Source of the DNA: Haloferula rosea
GTDB taxonomy: Bacteria; Verrucomicrobiota; Verrucomicrobiia; Verrucomicrobiales; Akkermansiaceae
NCBI RefSeq assembly: GCF_016595525.1
Contig: NZ_JAENII010000006.1
Coordinates: 186,001-250,000, forward strand
Direction of reading: 5' to 3'
DNA length: 64,000 nucleotides
Made by a program: the position numbers and the translations under genes. The stretch's first letter is position 1; each line of letters opens with the position of its first letter. Of this stretch, positions 43,272 to 53,073 are shown piece by piece. The notes under the pieces are model-generated. The model was not told the DNA's origin. It searched no databases and saw nothing but the letters and a program-made list of their open reading frames with translations.

Positions 43272-46200
43272 TCAGCGCTGGGTGGCGCCCTCGGGTGAGT
43301 TGATGGTGGTCCAGAGGGCCACGACGACCTTGTCCTTGGGCGTGAGGTCGGGTTCGGCGGCGAAGGCATCGAGGATGGCACTGCGGGTGCGGGCACTCAT
43401 GTTCCCGGCGCAGAGCAGGAGGTTGATGCGGTCGATGAGCATCCCGTCCTCGGCCGTGAGTTTCAGGAGTTCGCTGTGATTGGGGTCGAAGTTGATGCTC
43501 CATCCCGAGTCGAATCCTTCGTTGAGGTAGTCCCACAGGAGGTTCGGGAAGGAGACGACCGAGTAGGAGTCGAGGATCTGGAATCCCGGACTGACGAGCC
43601 CTGAGTTCCGGATGGCTCCGGGTGCCTGATATTCGGGCGTGAAGAAGTTGAACACGCTCGGAGAGCTCAGGGGTTCCTGAAAACTGTAGTCGTAGTAGGT
43701 CTCGTCCGGATTCCACCAGACAAATTCCTCGTGGGCCTCGGTCATCTTCATCAGCCGGGCCAGGTGCATCGTCCGGATCACCGGCTCGCGGGTCTTTCCG
43801 AATGCCGGGTCGGTCGGCAGGTTCCGTGCCTCGGGGTCGAGCAGGATGGCTTTGGCAACTGCGCCGAGGTTGCCCCGCTTGCCCTCGCCGTCGTCTGCGA
43901 AGACCGACGAGACCCGGCTGACGTAGGCGGGCGATGGATTGGCGGTGACCAGGAACTGGATGAGCCTTCGTGAGATGAAGGGTGCGGTGTTCGGGTGGCG
44001 GAAGAGATGGTCCACGGCATCGTGGATGTCGCTGAGTCCGTTCTCAGCCGAGGGCTCCCGTGCGGGGAGCGTTACGCCGCCCAGCAGGGTCTTCGAACCA
44101 AAGTCGTGGTACTGCGGGTGCATTACCATCGGTTTGAGGTAATGCTCGTCGGCCCATCCGCCGCTGCCCCAGCCCCAGGGGGAGTCGTAGTAGAGGCCGG
44201 TGAAGACCCGGGCCAGTTCGGTGATCTCGGCGTTGCCGTAGGTGGCGATGGGTTGGCCGTTCGGAGTAGATTTCCGGGTGCCGTCCATGTTCAGCTCCCA
44301 CAGGCCGATGCTGAAGAGCTGCATGATCTCGCGGGCGAAGTTCTCGTCGGGATACCTCGGGATGGTCGGGTCGGCCTTCTGGTTGCCAACGTGGCTGAGA
44401 TACCAGCCCATGGCCGGATGCAGGGCGACGTCGTAGAGGAGTTCGCCGTAGTTGCCGAACGCATGGCGGCTGAGCATGTCGTAGTAGTGGGCCATGCCCT
44501 CGGGCCGGTCGGCCAACTGGGCGTCGCGGCGTGAAACGACGAGAATCTGTGACAGCGCGAAGGCGAGGCGCTGGCGGAGTTGGTCGGGACCGTCGATGGC
44601 GTGGCGTGCCCAAGGGGTGGTGACATTCCGGCCGGTGACGTAGCTGCCGCCATCGTTGTAATCGTAGAGTGGATCCAGTCTGCCGTTCCGGGCGTCCTCC
44701 TTGATCTCGCGGATGTAGGGAGTGAGCGCCGAGGCGGGCATGGCGAGTTGCTCATCGATCCACGCTTCGTAGCCGATCTCGCGCACCCGGTCGATCGACT
44801 CGGGAGTGGGGCCGAAGCTGGCCTGCATCAGGAAGCGGGCTGCATGTACCGCCGACGGGCTGCCGGTCGATCCCGGTCCGGATCCCGGGAAGGCGCCGGT
44901 TGATAGTTTTTCGACCAGTGCCTTGGCATCGCCGGACAGCGGTGCTCCGACGGCTCTCTCGGCGGCCTGGCCCGAGGAGTTCGCCGAATCGGGTGAACTG
45001 GCGAGAAACTCGAGCTCGACCCAGTCCTCGACGCCGTCGCCATCGCTGTCCATGGGACCGATCGTAGTACGATAGAAGCCGTGGGTTCCGGAAAGGGCGT
45101 TGGGAATGGTGAGGGAGCGGCGGCCGTTGGAAGCGGATGAGGCGGGGAGTCCGCTGGCTGGATCCCACTGGTCGAGGGTCTCGGAATATTCGATCCCATG
45201 TGCCTTCCCCCGGATGTCGGGCCATTCGAGGCTCAGGTCGTTGCCCGACTTCAGGGCGACAAGGTCGAGTCGGGAGTTCGGGTCATCCGGGTCGGTGCCG
45301 GCCTCGCTCTCGGCGAGGTTGCTCATGCCGTCACCGTCGTCATCGGCGAGAGGGTTGCGCGGGGCGCCACCTGCCCAGAGTGTCCACGCGTCGGACAGCC
45401 CGTTTCCATCGAGGTCGTCGGGGGAGCTGCTGAAGTGGAAGTAGGTCGGATACGAGTTCGGGTCGTTTGGCGAACTGCCTTGGCGGATTTCCTCGCCGTC
45501 GAGCACCTGGTCGCCGTCGCTATCGTCGTCGTTCGGGTCGGTGCCGGCGAAGAACTCGTCGCGGCTGATTACTCCGTCGTTGTCGGGGTCGAGGGTGGCA
45601 TCGGCGGGGTCGGCGGGATTCAGCAGGTGGGTGGTTTCCCAGCTGTCCGGCATGCCATCGCTGTCGGCATCCGCCGGGCCGAGGGCTTGGCGGGTGATGA
45701 AGGCCTCCACGCCGGGTTCGTTGTCAAAGGTGGGAACGTTGGGGTTGCCGTAGACGTCGGTCCAAGGAGCGGAGCCATCGAGGAGTCTGGGATCGGCGGC
45801 GACGCCATTGGTCCAGCTTTCCGTGCCGAGCAGCACCGGTTGGGCGGGGTTTTCGGTCTGATAGAGGTTGTAGGTGAGCGTCCACAGGTTCTCGCCGGGG
45901 TCCGGCTGGTGAGCGGTGAACTGGAGACGCAGGGGCAGTGAGTCGTCGGCTTCACCAAAACCGCTGAAACCCAAGGCCTGCTTGAGGTCGTTCGCGGGCT
46001 GGGTGGAACCGGTGCCGTAGAATGACCAGCCGGGCTGTCCTTCGTAGTGGAACACGCCATTGATGCAGCGGATGCGGTGGGTCACCACCCCGTCGCGGTA
46101 GTAGAGACCCATGCGGATGGCTGCTGACCAGCCACCGTCGTCGAACTCGGTGACCAGTTCGAAGAGCTCGGTCCGGCGGCCTGCCAGTGGGGACTCGGCG

Positions 46201-48209
46201 TGGTTCCAGCGCAGGCGGATGTCGTCGACCTGCCAGAGCCACGTGCGGGTGGTGGGATTCCAGACCGGCACGCCCGGTGGCACGTCCGCCGGGTTCTGCG
46301 GGTCAGTGCCGGCGGCCAGCTCGGTCGGGTCATCGCGTCCGTCGCTGTCGCTGTCGATCAGCATCGGGTTGGACGGGAAGGGGTTGCCGTGGACTTCATC
46401 GCCATCGCGCAGGCCGTCGTCGTCGCTATCCGGGTCGAGTGGATCGGTGATCGTCTCTTCGCCGTCCAGCAGGCCATCGTGATCGGTGTCGGCTTCATGC
46501 GGGTCGGTGCCGGCGGTCAGCTCCGCGGCGTTTCCGAGGCCGTCCTGATCGGGGTCGGCGGTGGCATCGGAGGCCGCGGGATCGAGGCGGTGCTCGATTT
46601 CCACTGCATCGGGGATGCCGTCGCCGTCGCTGTCCGCGGCCATGTCGATGATCTGCACGCCGTGAATGGCCACGGAGTCGTTGTCGAGTTGTTCGAGGAT
46701 GACCTTCTGGCTGCTGCCGCTCAGTCCACGAAAACGGACGTAGTTGGCATCGGTGAGCTCGGGCTCGGTGGTGGCGGTGGCTTCCGTCCAGGCGAGGAAG
46801 GGTGGTGCGGCGGCGGAGCGGAGATAGCGGGTGCTGGAGGCATCGCCATCGAGGCGCGCGCTGGCACGGTTGTAGGGATTTGGCCCGCCGCAGTAGACGA
46901 TCACGTCGTAGGTGCTGAAGGGGATCCCGGACAGGGTGACTTCGACGGGGATGTCCGGTCCATGCGGCTGGTCGGTCCAGATGCCGCTGTCGAGGAGCCG
47001 TTCATCGCCGCCCCCCGAGTGCCGTCCGACCACGGCATAGCCGAAGGACCAGCTTGCGTGGACGGTGGTGGCATTGCCGGCGCCGTCGATCAGCGCCGTG
47101 GCGCTGTCGGTCAGCGGGGTGCTGTTCGGTGGCCAGGTCGGTTGGAGGTTGGATGCGTTCCAATGGGGTGCGGGGATGACGCCGGCGCGTTCCCACGTGC
47201 CGAGTGCGATCGAGTCCTCCCGGGCGGCGAGGAATTGCAGACCGATGCTTCCGGGGAAGGAGAACGGGGTGGAGGCGGCGGATGCGGGATCGCTGCCAAG
47301 CTCGACCTCGTAGCCGTCCGGGAAATTGTCGCCGTCGCTGTCCGGGTTGTCGGTGAGAGTGGTGAGTTCGTCCCCGTCGAGCAGCCCATCATCGTCGCTG
47401 TCGGCATCGAGTGGGTCGCTGGCTTCGTCATCGAAAAGCCCGTCGTTGTCGGTGTCTGGATCGGTGGGGTTCGTGCGCAGCGCCGATTCGGCAAGCGAGC
47501 TCAGGCCGTCGCCGTCCGGGTCGAGTGCGGCGTCCGTGCCGTCGCCATCGTCGAGGCCGTACATTTCCTCATACCATCGGGGCATGCCGTCGCCATCGCC
47601 GTCCGCGTAGGCGTCTTCGTCGACATCCAGCTTGAGGTAATCCAGCGAGATGTAGCCGCCGGCGGTGGTGCCGGTGCGTTCGATGGTGAGGATGTTGTCC
47701 TCGGCGGTCAGCGGGAATGCGGAGGCATCGAAAGGGATCTTCAGCAGCGTGTTGGTCTCGATACTCGTCCAGGTTCCGAGTGGCTGGCCATTGAGGGAAA
47801 TCGTGATGTCATGCTGGCCGAATCCCGGAAGCGTTCCGCCGACCCAGATGCCGCCGCCGAACAGGTCGACCGTGAGCATGAAGTGGGCGTCCGACGAGCG
47901 TTGGGCCGCGGAGAGGGGAAAGTGGAAGCGTTGTCGCGGGTCCCCGGCAGTCAGGGCGCGTTCGACATTCTCGATCGCTTCATCGCTCGCCAAGGAGCCG
48001 ATCGGTGAAGGGTAGTTCCCCGCGAAGTAGTAGTCGTCATCCTTCGCGGTGGAAGAACCGGGGGCGCTGTTCGGACCGAAACTCTCCTGCCGGAACGGCG
48101 AGGTGGAGCCGTCATCGGAACCGAGGGACCAAACGGAATTCAGAGCTTGGGGGGTCGCGGCCATCGCCGCAGAGCTCAGAGCTAAAGCCAAGCTGATATT
48201 TTGGGACAC
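43272..48209 (-). CDS. DUF1800 protein with long TSP3-type calcium-repeat region
   Basis: I place the start at GTG 48209 ('SQNISLALALSSAAMAA' is then a signal peptide), 14 bp after the PEP-CTERM gene stop; the frame stays open further upstream without a better start. The protein has about 1645 residues. Residues about 60-185 look like a carbohydrate-binding beta-sandwich. Then several groups of Asp-rich thrombospondin type 3-like repeats ('DPDGDGLSSLAE', 'DSDDDGLLDGDE', 'DTDHDGLLDGEE') bind calcium, interspersed with two further beta-rich parts. The C-terminal 500 residues are DUF1800 ('AARFLMQASFGPTPESIDRV', 'NFAREIMQLFSIGLWEL', 'PFISRRLIQFLVTANPSPAYV'). It pairs with the DUF1501 gene downstream. 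Confidence 0.88.
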   Translation of the reverse strand: MSQNISLALALSSAAMAATPQALNSVWSLGSDDGSTSPFRQESFGPNSAPGSSTAKDDDYYFAGNYPSPIGSLASDEAIENVERALTAGDPRQRFHFPLSAAQRSSDAHFMLTVDLFGGGIWVGGTLPGFGQHDITISLNGQPLGTWTSIETNTLLKIPFDASAFPLTAEDNILTIERTGTTAGGYISLDYLKLDVDEDAYADGDGDGMPRWYEEMYGLDDGDGTDAALDPDGDGLSSLAESALRTNPTDPDTDNDGLFDDEASDPLDADSDDDGLLDGDELTTLTDNPDSDGDNFPDGYEVELGSDPASAASTPFSFPGSIGLQFLAAREDSIALGTWERAGVIPAPHWNASNLQPTWPPNSTPLTDSATALIDGAGNATTVHASWSFGYAVVGRHSGGGDERLLDSGIWTDQPHGPDIPVEVTLSGIPFSTYDVIVYCGGPNPYNRASARLDGDASSTRYLRSAAAPPFLAWTEATATTEPELTDANYVRFRGLSGSSQKVILEQLDNDSVAIHGVQIIDMAADSDGDGIPDAVEIEHRLDPAASDATADPDQDGLGNAAELTAGTDPHEADTDHDGLLDGEETITDPLDPDSDDDGLRDGDEVHGNPFPSNPMLIDSDSDGRDDPTELAAGTDPQNPADVPPGVPVWNPTTRTWLWQVDDIRLRWNHAESPLAGRRTELFELVTEFDDGGWSAAIRMGLYYRDGVVTHRIRCINGVFHYEGQPGWSFYGTGSTQPANDLKQALGFSGFGEADDSLPLRLQFTAHQPDPGENLWTLTYNLYQTENPAQPVLLGTESWTNGVAADPRLLDGSAPWTDVYGNPNVPTFDNEPGVEAFITRQALGPADADSDGMPDSWETTHLLNPADPADATLDPDNDGVISRDEFFAGTDPNDDDSDGDQVLDGEEIRQGSSPNDPNSYPTYFHFSSSPDDLDGNGLSDAWTLWAGGAPRNPLADDDGDGMSNLAESEAGTDPDDPNSRLDLVALKSGNDLSLEWPDIRGKAHGIEYSETLDQWDPASGLPASSASNGRRSLTIPNALSGTHGFYRTTIGPMDSDGDGVEDWVELEFLASSPDSANSSGQAAERAVGAPLSGDAKALVEKLSTGAFPGSGPGSTGSPSAVHAARFLMQASFGPTPESIDRVREIGYEAWIDEQLAMPASALTPYIREIKEDARNGRLDPLYDYNDGGSYVTGRNVTTPWARHAIDGPDQLRQRLAFALSQILVVSRRDAQLADRPEGMAHYYDMLSRHAFGNYGELLYDVALHPAMGWYLSHVGNQKADPTIPRYPDENFAREIMQLFSIGLWELNMDGTRKSTPNGQPIATYGNAEITELARVFTGLYYDSPWGWGSGGWADEHYLKPMVMHPQYHDFGSKTLLGGVTLPAREPSAENGLSDIHDAVDHLFRHPNTAPFISRRLIQFLVTANPSPAYVSRVSSVFADDGEGKRGNLGAVAKAILLDPEARNLPTDPAFGKTREPVIRTMHLARLMKMTEAHEEFVWWNPDETYYDYSFQEPLSSPSVFNFFTPEYQAPGAIRNSGLVSPGFQILDSYSVVSFPNLLWDYLNEGFDSGWSINFDPNHSELLKLTAEDGMLIDRINLLLCAGNMSARTRSAILDAFAAEPDLTPKDKVVVALWTTINSPEGATQR

Positions 48210-48222
48210 AAAAGCGAACCAA

Positions 48223-48906
48223 TCAGAATCGGCCCCCTCGTGCAACCGTACGTTTGCGACGAAGTAGAGCGAGGGCGGCAAAGGTCGTGAGCATCAGGGT
48301 TTTCGGCTCCGGGACGGCCTGAATATTGTCCACGAGCACCGTGCGTTGGCCCGTGCCACCGCGGAACGAGGGCGTGGAGCTGTGGAGGATGCGGATTTCC
48401 CCCACATCGGACAGCGTGGAGCTGGCATCGGATCCACCCGCGCTGATCAGGGCGCCCGGGCTGAGGTCGAAGGAGACGGGGGTCCAGGTCGAGAAAGCGC
48501 TGAGGGATTGGGAATCCGTGACGAACCAGCCGCCCGGCCCGTTGACGGCGACCCGCATGTCCGACGACAGGAAGGACTGGTTCCGCAGATCCATGGTCAG
48601 GGTGTCGATGCCTGCAGTGAGGTAGTCGCCCGCCCAGTCGGAGGTGTTGATGATGGCCAGCCTGCTGCCGGCACCTTGTCCTGCGGAGGCGGACATGCGC
48701 AGGGCGAAGTCCCCGTTGCCATCGGGACCGACGTCGGCCTGGATCGACGGCGGGGAAGGGTGCGGATTTCCCACGCCCCAGCCGGTGCTGCTGTCGAAGG
48801 TCTCCAGCTGCATCAGGACGACCCCATGGGTGACGGCGGGAAACAGGAAGCCTGCGAGGATCAGGGAGTGGGAAGCAGGTGCGCGCATCGGCTTCACAGG
48901 CTGCAT
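48223..48906 (-). CDS. PEP-CTERM protein
   Basis: 227 residues; a signal peptide is followed by a small beta-rich domain with 'ETFDSSTGWGVGNP' and 'WAGDYLTAGIDTLTMDLRN', the look of a carbohydrate-binding or lectin-like fold. The C-terminus 'AVPEPKTLMLTTFAALALLRRKR' is a PEP-CTERM sorting signal, so it is processed by an exosortase. An internal ATG at 48888 is an alternative start. It is the first gene of the run leading to DUF1800 and DUF1501. Confidence 0.87.
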   Translation of the reverse strand: MQPVKPMRAPASHSLILAGFLFPAVTHGVVLMQLETFDSSTGWGVGNPHPSPPSIQADVGPDGNGDFALRMSASAGQGAGSRLAIINTSDWAGDYLTAGIDTLTMDLRNQSFLSSDMRVAVNGPGGWFVTDSQSLSAFSTWTPVSFDLSPGALISAGGSDASSTLSDVGEIRILHSSTPSFRGGTGQRTVLVDNIQAVPEPKTLMLTTFAALALLRRKRTVARGGRF

Positions 48907-49054
48907 GGTCGCATCATCGGATCAAGGCTGGAACACGTTGGGGAAAGAGGGCGTAGCATGGGAGGCGGCGGCAACTTTGGGCACGAATGAGCTAAGAAAG
49001 TGCTTTGTATGTCCATGTTTCCAGCGCACGCTCTGGCCATTGACTCTCTGGACC

Positions 49055-52000
49055 ATGAATCGAATCTCACTCAGTCTCTTCTTTGGCATGTCCCTGCACG
49101 GTTTTGCGTCGGCCCCTTTGGAGGGCTTCACTTACGGTGAGCAAAAGGCGCCGACCGGCAAGGAATGGGAGTCGCCCGAGCATGTGGCGCACAATAAGGA
49201 GCAACCGCGGGCGACCTTCTATTCGTTTCCGGATGTCGAAAGCGCGCGCAAGGTGCTGCCGGAGCATTCCCGCTTCGTGAAGTCGCTCGATGGGATGTGG
49301 AGATTCCACTGGGTCGGCACGCCGGACGAGCGGCCGAAGGAATTCCACCAGCCGTCCTTCGACGTGTCGTCGTGGGATGAGATTCCGGTGCCTTCGAACT
49401 GGAACCTGCTCGGGCTGAAGCAGAATCAGAAATACGGCACGCCGATCTACTGCAACCAACCGGTCATCTTCCAGCACAGCGTCAAGCCGGACGATTGGCG
49501 GGGCGGCGTGATGCGCGAACCCGCGAAGGACTGGGTGACTTATGAAGACCGCAATGAAGTCGGCTCGCACCGCCGGGACTTCGAGCTGCCGGCCGACTGG
49601 GATGGTCGCGAGGTGTTCGTGAAGTTCGAAGGCGTCGACTCCTTCTTCTACCTGTGGATCAACGGCAGCTACGTCGGATTCTCCAAGAACTCGCGCAATG
49701 CCGCCGTCTTCAACATCACCGATCATGTGAAGCCGGGGAGCAACGTCATCGCCGCCGAGGTCTATCGGAACTCGGACGGTTCCTTCCTCGAGGCCCAGGA
49801 CATGTTCCGCCTGCCGGGCATCTTCCGCTCGGTCTCGCTCTACTCGACTCCCAAGCTGCAGATCCGCGACCTGTTCGTGCTACCGGATCTGGATGAGGAC
49901 TACGAGGACGGCTCGCTGAAGATCACGGCCGACATCCGCAACCTCGGCGACGGGAAGGCCGACGGCCACACGGTGAGCTACTCGCTCTTCGCCAATGAAC
50001 TCTATTCCGACGAGAACCAGCCGGTCGACGGTGCCACGGCAACGGCCCAGGTCGACGCGGTGGCAGCCGGTGGGGAAACTGCGTCGACGGTGGAGCTGGC
50101 GGTCGAGGCACCGCGCAAGTGGTCGTCCGAGCAACCCTACCGCTACACACTGGTCGCCGAGCTCAAGGATGCGTCCGGCAAGGTGGTCGAAACGGTCTCG
50201 GTGCACACTGGTTTCCGCGAGGTCGAGATCAAGGACACCGCCGCCGAGGATGATGAGTTCGGTTTGGCCGGGCGCTACTACTACATCAATGGGATGCCGG
50301 TGAAGATGAAGGGGGTGAACCGCCACGAGACCCACCCGGAGACCGGACATGTGCTCACCCGTGAGCAGATGGAGGAGGAAGTGATGCTGATGCTGCAGGG
50401 CAACATCAACCACGTCCGCAACTCCCACTATCCGACCGACGAATACTGGTACTATCTCTGCGACAAGTTCGGCATCTATCTGGAGGACGAAGCGAACATC
50501 GAGTCGCACCAATATTACTACGGCGAAGCCTCGCTGTCCCATCCGCCGGAGTGGAAGAATGCCCACGTCGGCCGGGTGATGGAAATGACCCATCAGAACA
50601 AGAACCACGCGTCCATCGTCATCTGGTCACTCGGCAACGAGGCGGGGCCCGGCGAGAACTTCGTCCATGCCTACAAGGCGCTCAAGGAAGTGGATGCCTC
50701 ACGCCCGGTCCAGTATGAGCGGAACAACTCCATCGTCGACATCGGTTCGAACCAGTATCCGTCGATCGGCTGGATGCGCTCGGCGGTGAAGGGGACCATG
50801 GGGATCAAGTATCCCTTCCATATCTCCGAATACGCCCACTCGATGGGCAATGCCTGCGGCAACCTGGTCGACTACTGGGATGCCATCGAGTCGAACAACT
50901 TCTTCATGGGGGGTGCCATCTGGGATTGGGTCGATCAGGCGGTTTACAACTACGATCCCGACACCGGCGAACGCTATCTCGCCTACGGCGGCGACTTTGG
51001 CGACAAGCCGAACAGCGGGCAGTTCGTGATGAACGGCATCATCTTCGCCGAGCGTGATCCGAAGCCGCAGTACTACGAGGTGAAGAAGGTCTATCAATAC
51101 CTCGCGGTGAAGGCCGACGATTTGCAGAAGGGAAGCTTCGCGATTTTCAACAAGCACTACTTCGAGCCGACGCACGAGTATGTGCTGGGCTGGTCGCTGT
51201 GGAAGGACGGCGTGGAAGTGAAGGGCGGCGACCTCGCCATGCCGGATCTCGCCCCGCGATCGAGCGCCACGGTCACGGTGCCCTACGATGTCTCGACCTT
51301 GGAAGCGGACTCGGAATACTTCGTGAAGTTCCAGTTCAAGCTGGCCGACGACATGCCGTGGGCGAAGGCCGGCTACGTGCAGGCGGAAGAGCAGATCCTC
51401 CTTAAACCTGCCACAGAGAGGCCGTCGATTGCCGCGGTGGCCGGCAAGGGAGCGCTTGAAGTCGTGGAAGCCTCGGCAACGATCCGGGAAGTCCGGGGCA
51501 AGGGATTCACCGCGCGATTCAACCTCGAGGATGGATCGCTGCATGGTCTCGAGCAGGGCGGTGACACGGTGATTGCCGATGGATACGGGCCGAAGCTCGA
51601 TGCCTTCCGCGCCTTCGTGAACAACGATACCTGGGGATACGTCAGCTGGTTTGAAAAGGGACTGTATAACCTCAAGCATCGCGCAACCGCATCGAAGGTG
51701 CGCACCCATGCGGATGGCACGGTGTCTCTGGCCTTCACGGTGATCTCGCAGGCACCGAATGCGGGGAAGCAGCACGGTGGCACGAGCTCGGCGGACATTC
51801 GCGTGGAGGAACTCACCAACCGTCCCTACGACGAGGATGACTTCCGCTTCGTTACCAACCAGATCTGGACGGTTTATCCCGACGGGTCGATCGAGTTGCA
51901 GTCGAGCATCACCTCGAACGAACCCGGCTTCGTGTTGCCCCGCCTGGGCTACTCGATGACCGTGCCGGCGAAGTTTTCCGACTTCACCTACTACGGACGC

Positions 52001-53059
52001 GGGCCGATCAACAACTACAACGACCGTAGGACGAGCCAGTTCATCCAGAAATACGAGAGTACTGTGGCCGACCAGTTCGTGCCATTCCCGAAACCCCAGG
52101 ACATGGCCAACCGCGAGGAAACCCGCTGGTGTGCGCTGACGGGTGACAAGGGCGGGCTGGTCTTCGTCGGCACCGGACCGATGGCGGTCAGCGCGCTGGC
52201 TTACAAGGATCTGGATCTCGCGCTTGCCGGCCACATCCATGAGCTGCCGCCAGCGGGCGACACCATCCTTCATCTCGATGCCAAGGTGTCCGGCCTCGGG
52301 GGTGCCAGCTGCGGTCAGGGTGGCCCGCTGGAACATGACCGGGCCTACGCGAAGCAAACGGACTTCGGCTTCATCATCCGGCCTGCCACCGGCGAGCTGA
52401 CGGAAGTGGCGAATGTCGGTCCATCAGGGCAGGTGCCGCTTTCCATCGTCCGTGCGAAGAATGGGGAGGTACAGGTCGCGACCAGCAAGCAAGGGGCGAA
52501 GCTCACCATCGCGATCGATGACGGCGAGGCGCGACCCTACCGTGGTCCGGTGCCGCTGAAGCAGGGGGGCACGGTCCGCGCCTGGTATGAAGGCGACCGC
52601 GAGTCCGAGGTGAGCATGAGCTTTCCGAAGCTGGAGAAGATCGACCTTGAGGTGGTCTTCACCAGCAGCGAGGAACCCGGTGGCGGCAACGCGGCGCGGA
52701 ACCTCGTCGATGGCAATCCCGCGACCATGTGGCACACGATGTATTCGGTGACCGTCGCGACCTTCCCGCACTGGGTCGACTTCGATGGCGGCGAGGAAAA
52801 ATCGATCAAGGGCTTCATCTATCAGCCCCGCCTCGATGGTCCGAATGGTGACATCAAGGAGTACACGATCCAGATCAGCAAGGACGGGAAGCAGTGGAGC
52901 GAGCCGATCCAGAAGGGGAGCTTCGCCAAGAACAAGAAGGAGAAACGCGTGATCTTCGACAAGCCGGTGAAGGCCCGCTTCGTCCGCTTCACGGCCCTCA
53001 GTTCGCAGAATGGACAGGACTTTGCCAGTGGAGCGGAGTTCGGTCTGCTGGAAGAGTGA
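49055..53059 (+). CDS. LacZ-type GH2 beta-galactosidase with C-terminal F5/8-type domain
   Basis: 1334 residues from ATG 49055 with a signal peptide ('ISLSLFFGMSLHGFASA'); the frame runs further upstream without a credible start. GH2 domains are complete: jelly roll 'GSHRRDFELPADWDGREVFVKFEGV' (part), Ig-like, and TIM barrel with acid/base E529 in 'SLGNEAGPGENF' and nucleophile E592 in 'SEYAHSMGN'. A beta-galactosidase small-chain domain (about 790-1130) is present. The last 130 residues ('GGNAARNLVDGNPATMWHT', 'RFVRFTALSS') form a discoidin/F5-8 type carbohydrate-binding domain. Unlike cytoplasmic LacZ it is exported. The sulfatase 14 bp downstream suggests joint attack on a sulfated galactan. 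Confidence 0.95.
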   Translation: MNRISLSLFFGMSLHGFASAPLEGFTYGEQKAPTGKEWESPEHVAHNKEQPRATFYSFPDVESARKVLPEHSRFVKSLDGMWRFHWVGTPDERPKEFHQPSFDVSSWDEIPVPSNWNLLGLKQNQKYGTPIYCNQPVIFQHSVKPDDWRGGVMREPAKDWVTYEDRNEVGSHRRDFELPADWDGREVFVKFEGVDSFFYLWINGSYVGFSKNSRNAAVFNITDHVKPGSNVIAAEVYRNSDGSFLEAQDMFRLPGIFRSVSLYSTPKLQIRDLFVLPDLDEDYEDGSLKITADIRNLGDGKADGHTVSYSLFANELYSDENQPVDGATATAQVDAVAAGGETASTVELAVEAPRKWSSEQPYRYTLVAELKDASGKVVETVSVHTGFREVEIKDTAAEDDEFGLAGRYYYINGMPVKMKGVNRHETHPETGHVLTREQMEEEVMLMLQGNINHVRNSHYPTDEYWYYLCDKFGIYLEDEANIESHQYYYGEASLSHPPEWKNAHVGRVMEMTHQNKNHASIVIWSLGNEAGPGENFVHAYKALKEVDASRPVQYERNNSIVDIGSNQYPSIGWMRSAVKGTMGIKYPFHISEYAHSMGNACGNLVDYWDAIESNNFFMGGAIWDWVDQAVYNYDPDTGERYLAYGGDFGDKPNSGQFVMNGIIFAERDPKPQYYEVKKVYQYLAVKADDLQKGSFAIFNKHYFEPTHEYVLGWSLWKDGVEVKGGDLAMPDLAPRSSATVTVPYDVSTLEADSEYFVKFQFKLADDMPWAKAGYVQAEEQILLKPATERPSIAAVAGKGALEVVEASATIREVRGKGFTARFNLEDGSLHGLEQGGDTVIADGYGPKLDAFRAFVNNDTWGYVSWFEKGLYNLKHRATASKVRTHADGTVSLAFTVISQAPNAGKQHGGTSSADIRVEELTNRPYDEDDFRFVTNQIWTVYPDGSIELQSSITSNEPGFVLPRLGYSMTVPAKFSDFTYYGRGPINNYNDRRTSQFIQKYESTVADQFVPFPKPQDMANREETRWCALTGDKGGLVFVGTGPMAVSALAYKDLDLALAGHIHELPPAGDTILHLDAKVSGLGGASCGQGGPLEHDRAYAKQTDFGFIIRPATGELTEVANVGPSGQVPLSIVRAKNGEVQVATSKQGAKLTIAIDDGEARPYRGPVPLKQGGTVRAWYEGDRESEVSMSFPKLEKIDLEVVFTSSEEPGGGNAARNLVDGNPATMWHTMYSVTVATFPHWVDFDGGEEKSIKGFIYQPRLDGPNGDIKEYTIQISKDGKQWSEPIQKGSFAKNKKEKRVIFDKPVKARFVRFTALSSQNGQDFASGAEFGLLEE

Positions 53060-53073
53060 ACCTGAATTTCCGT

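Noticed and set aside
46200-48008. 602-residue plus-strand open frame and strongly periodic DNA
   Set aside because: The periodicity comes from Asp-rich TSP3 repeats of the DUF1800 gene on the minus strand; not a plus-strand gene and not a CRISPR array, since spacing and sequence vary as protein repeats do.
50699-52357. 552-residue minus-strand open frame
   Set aside because: Antisense to the catalytic and small-chain domains of the LacZ-type enzyme.
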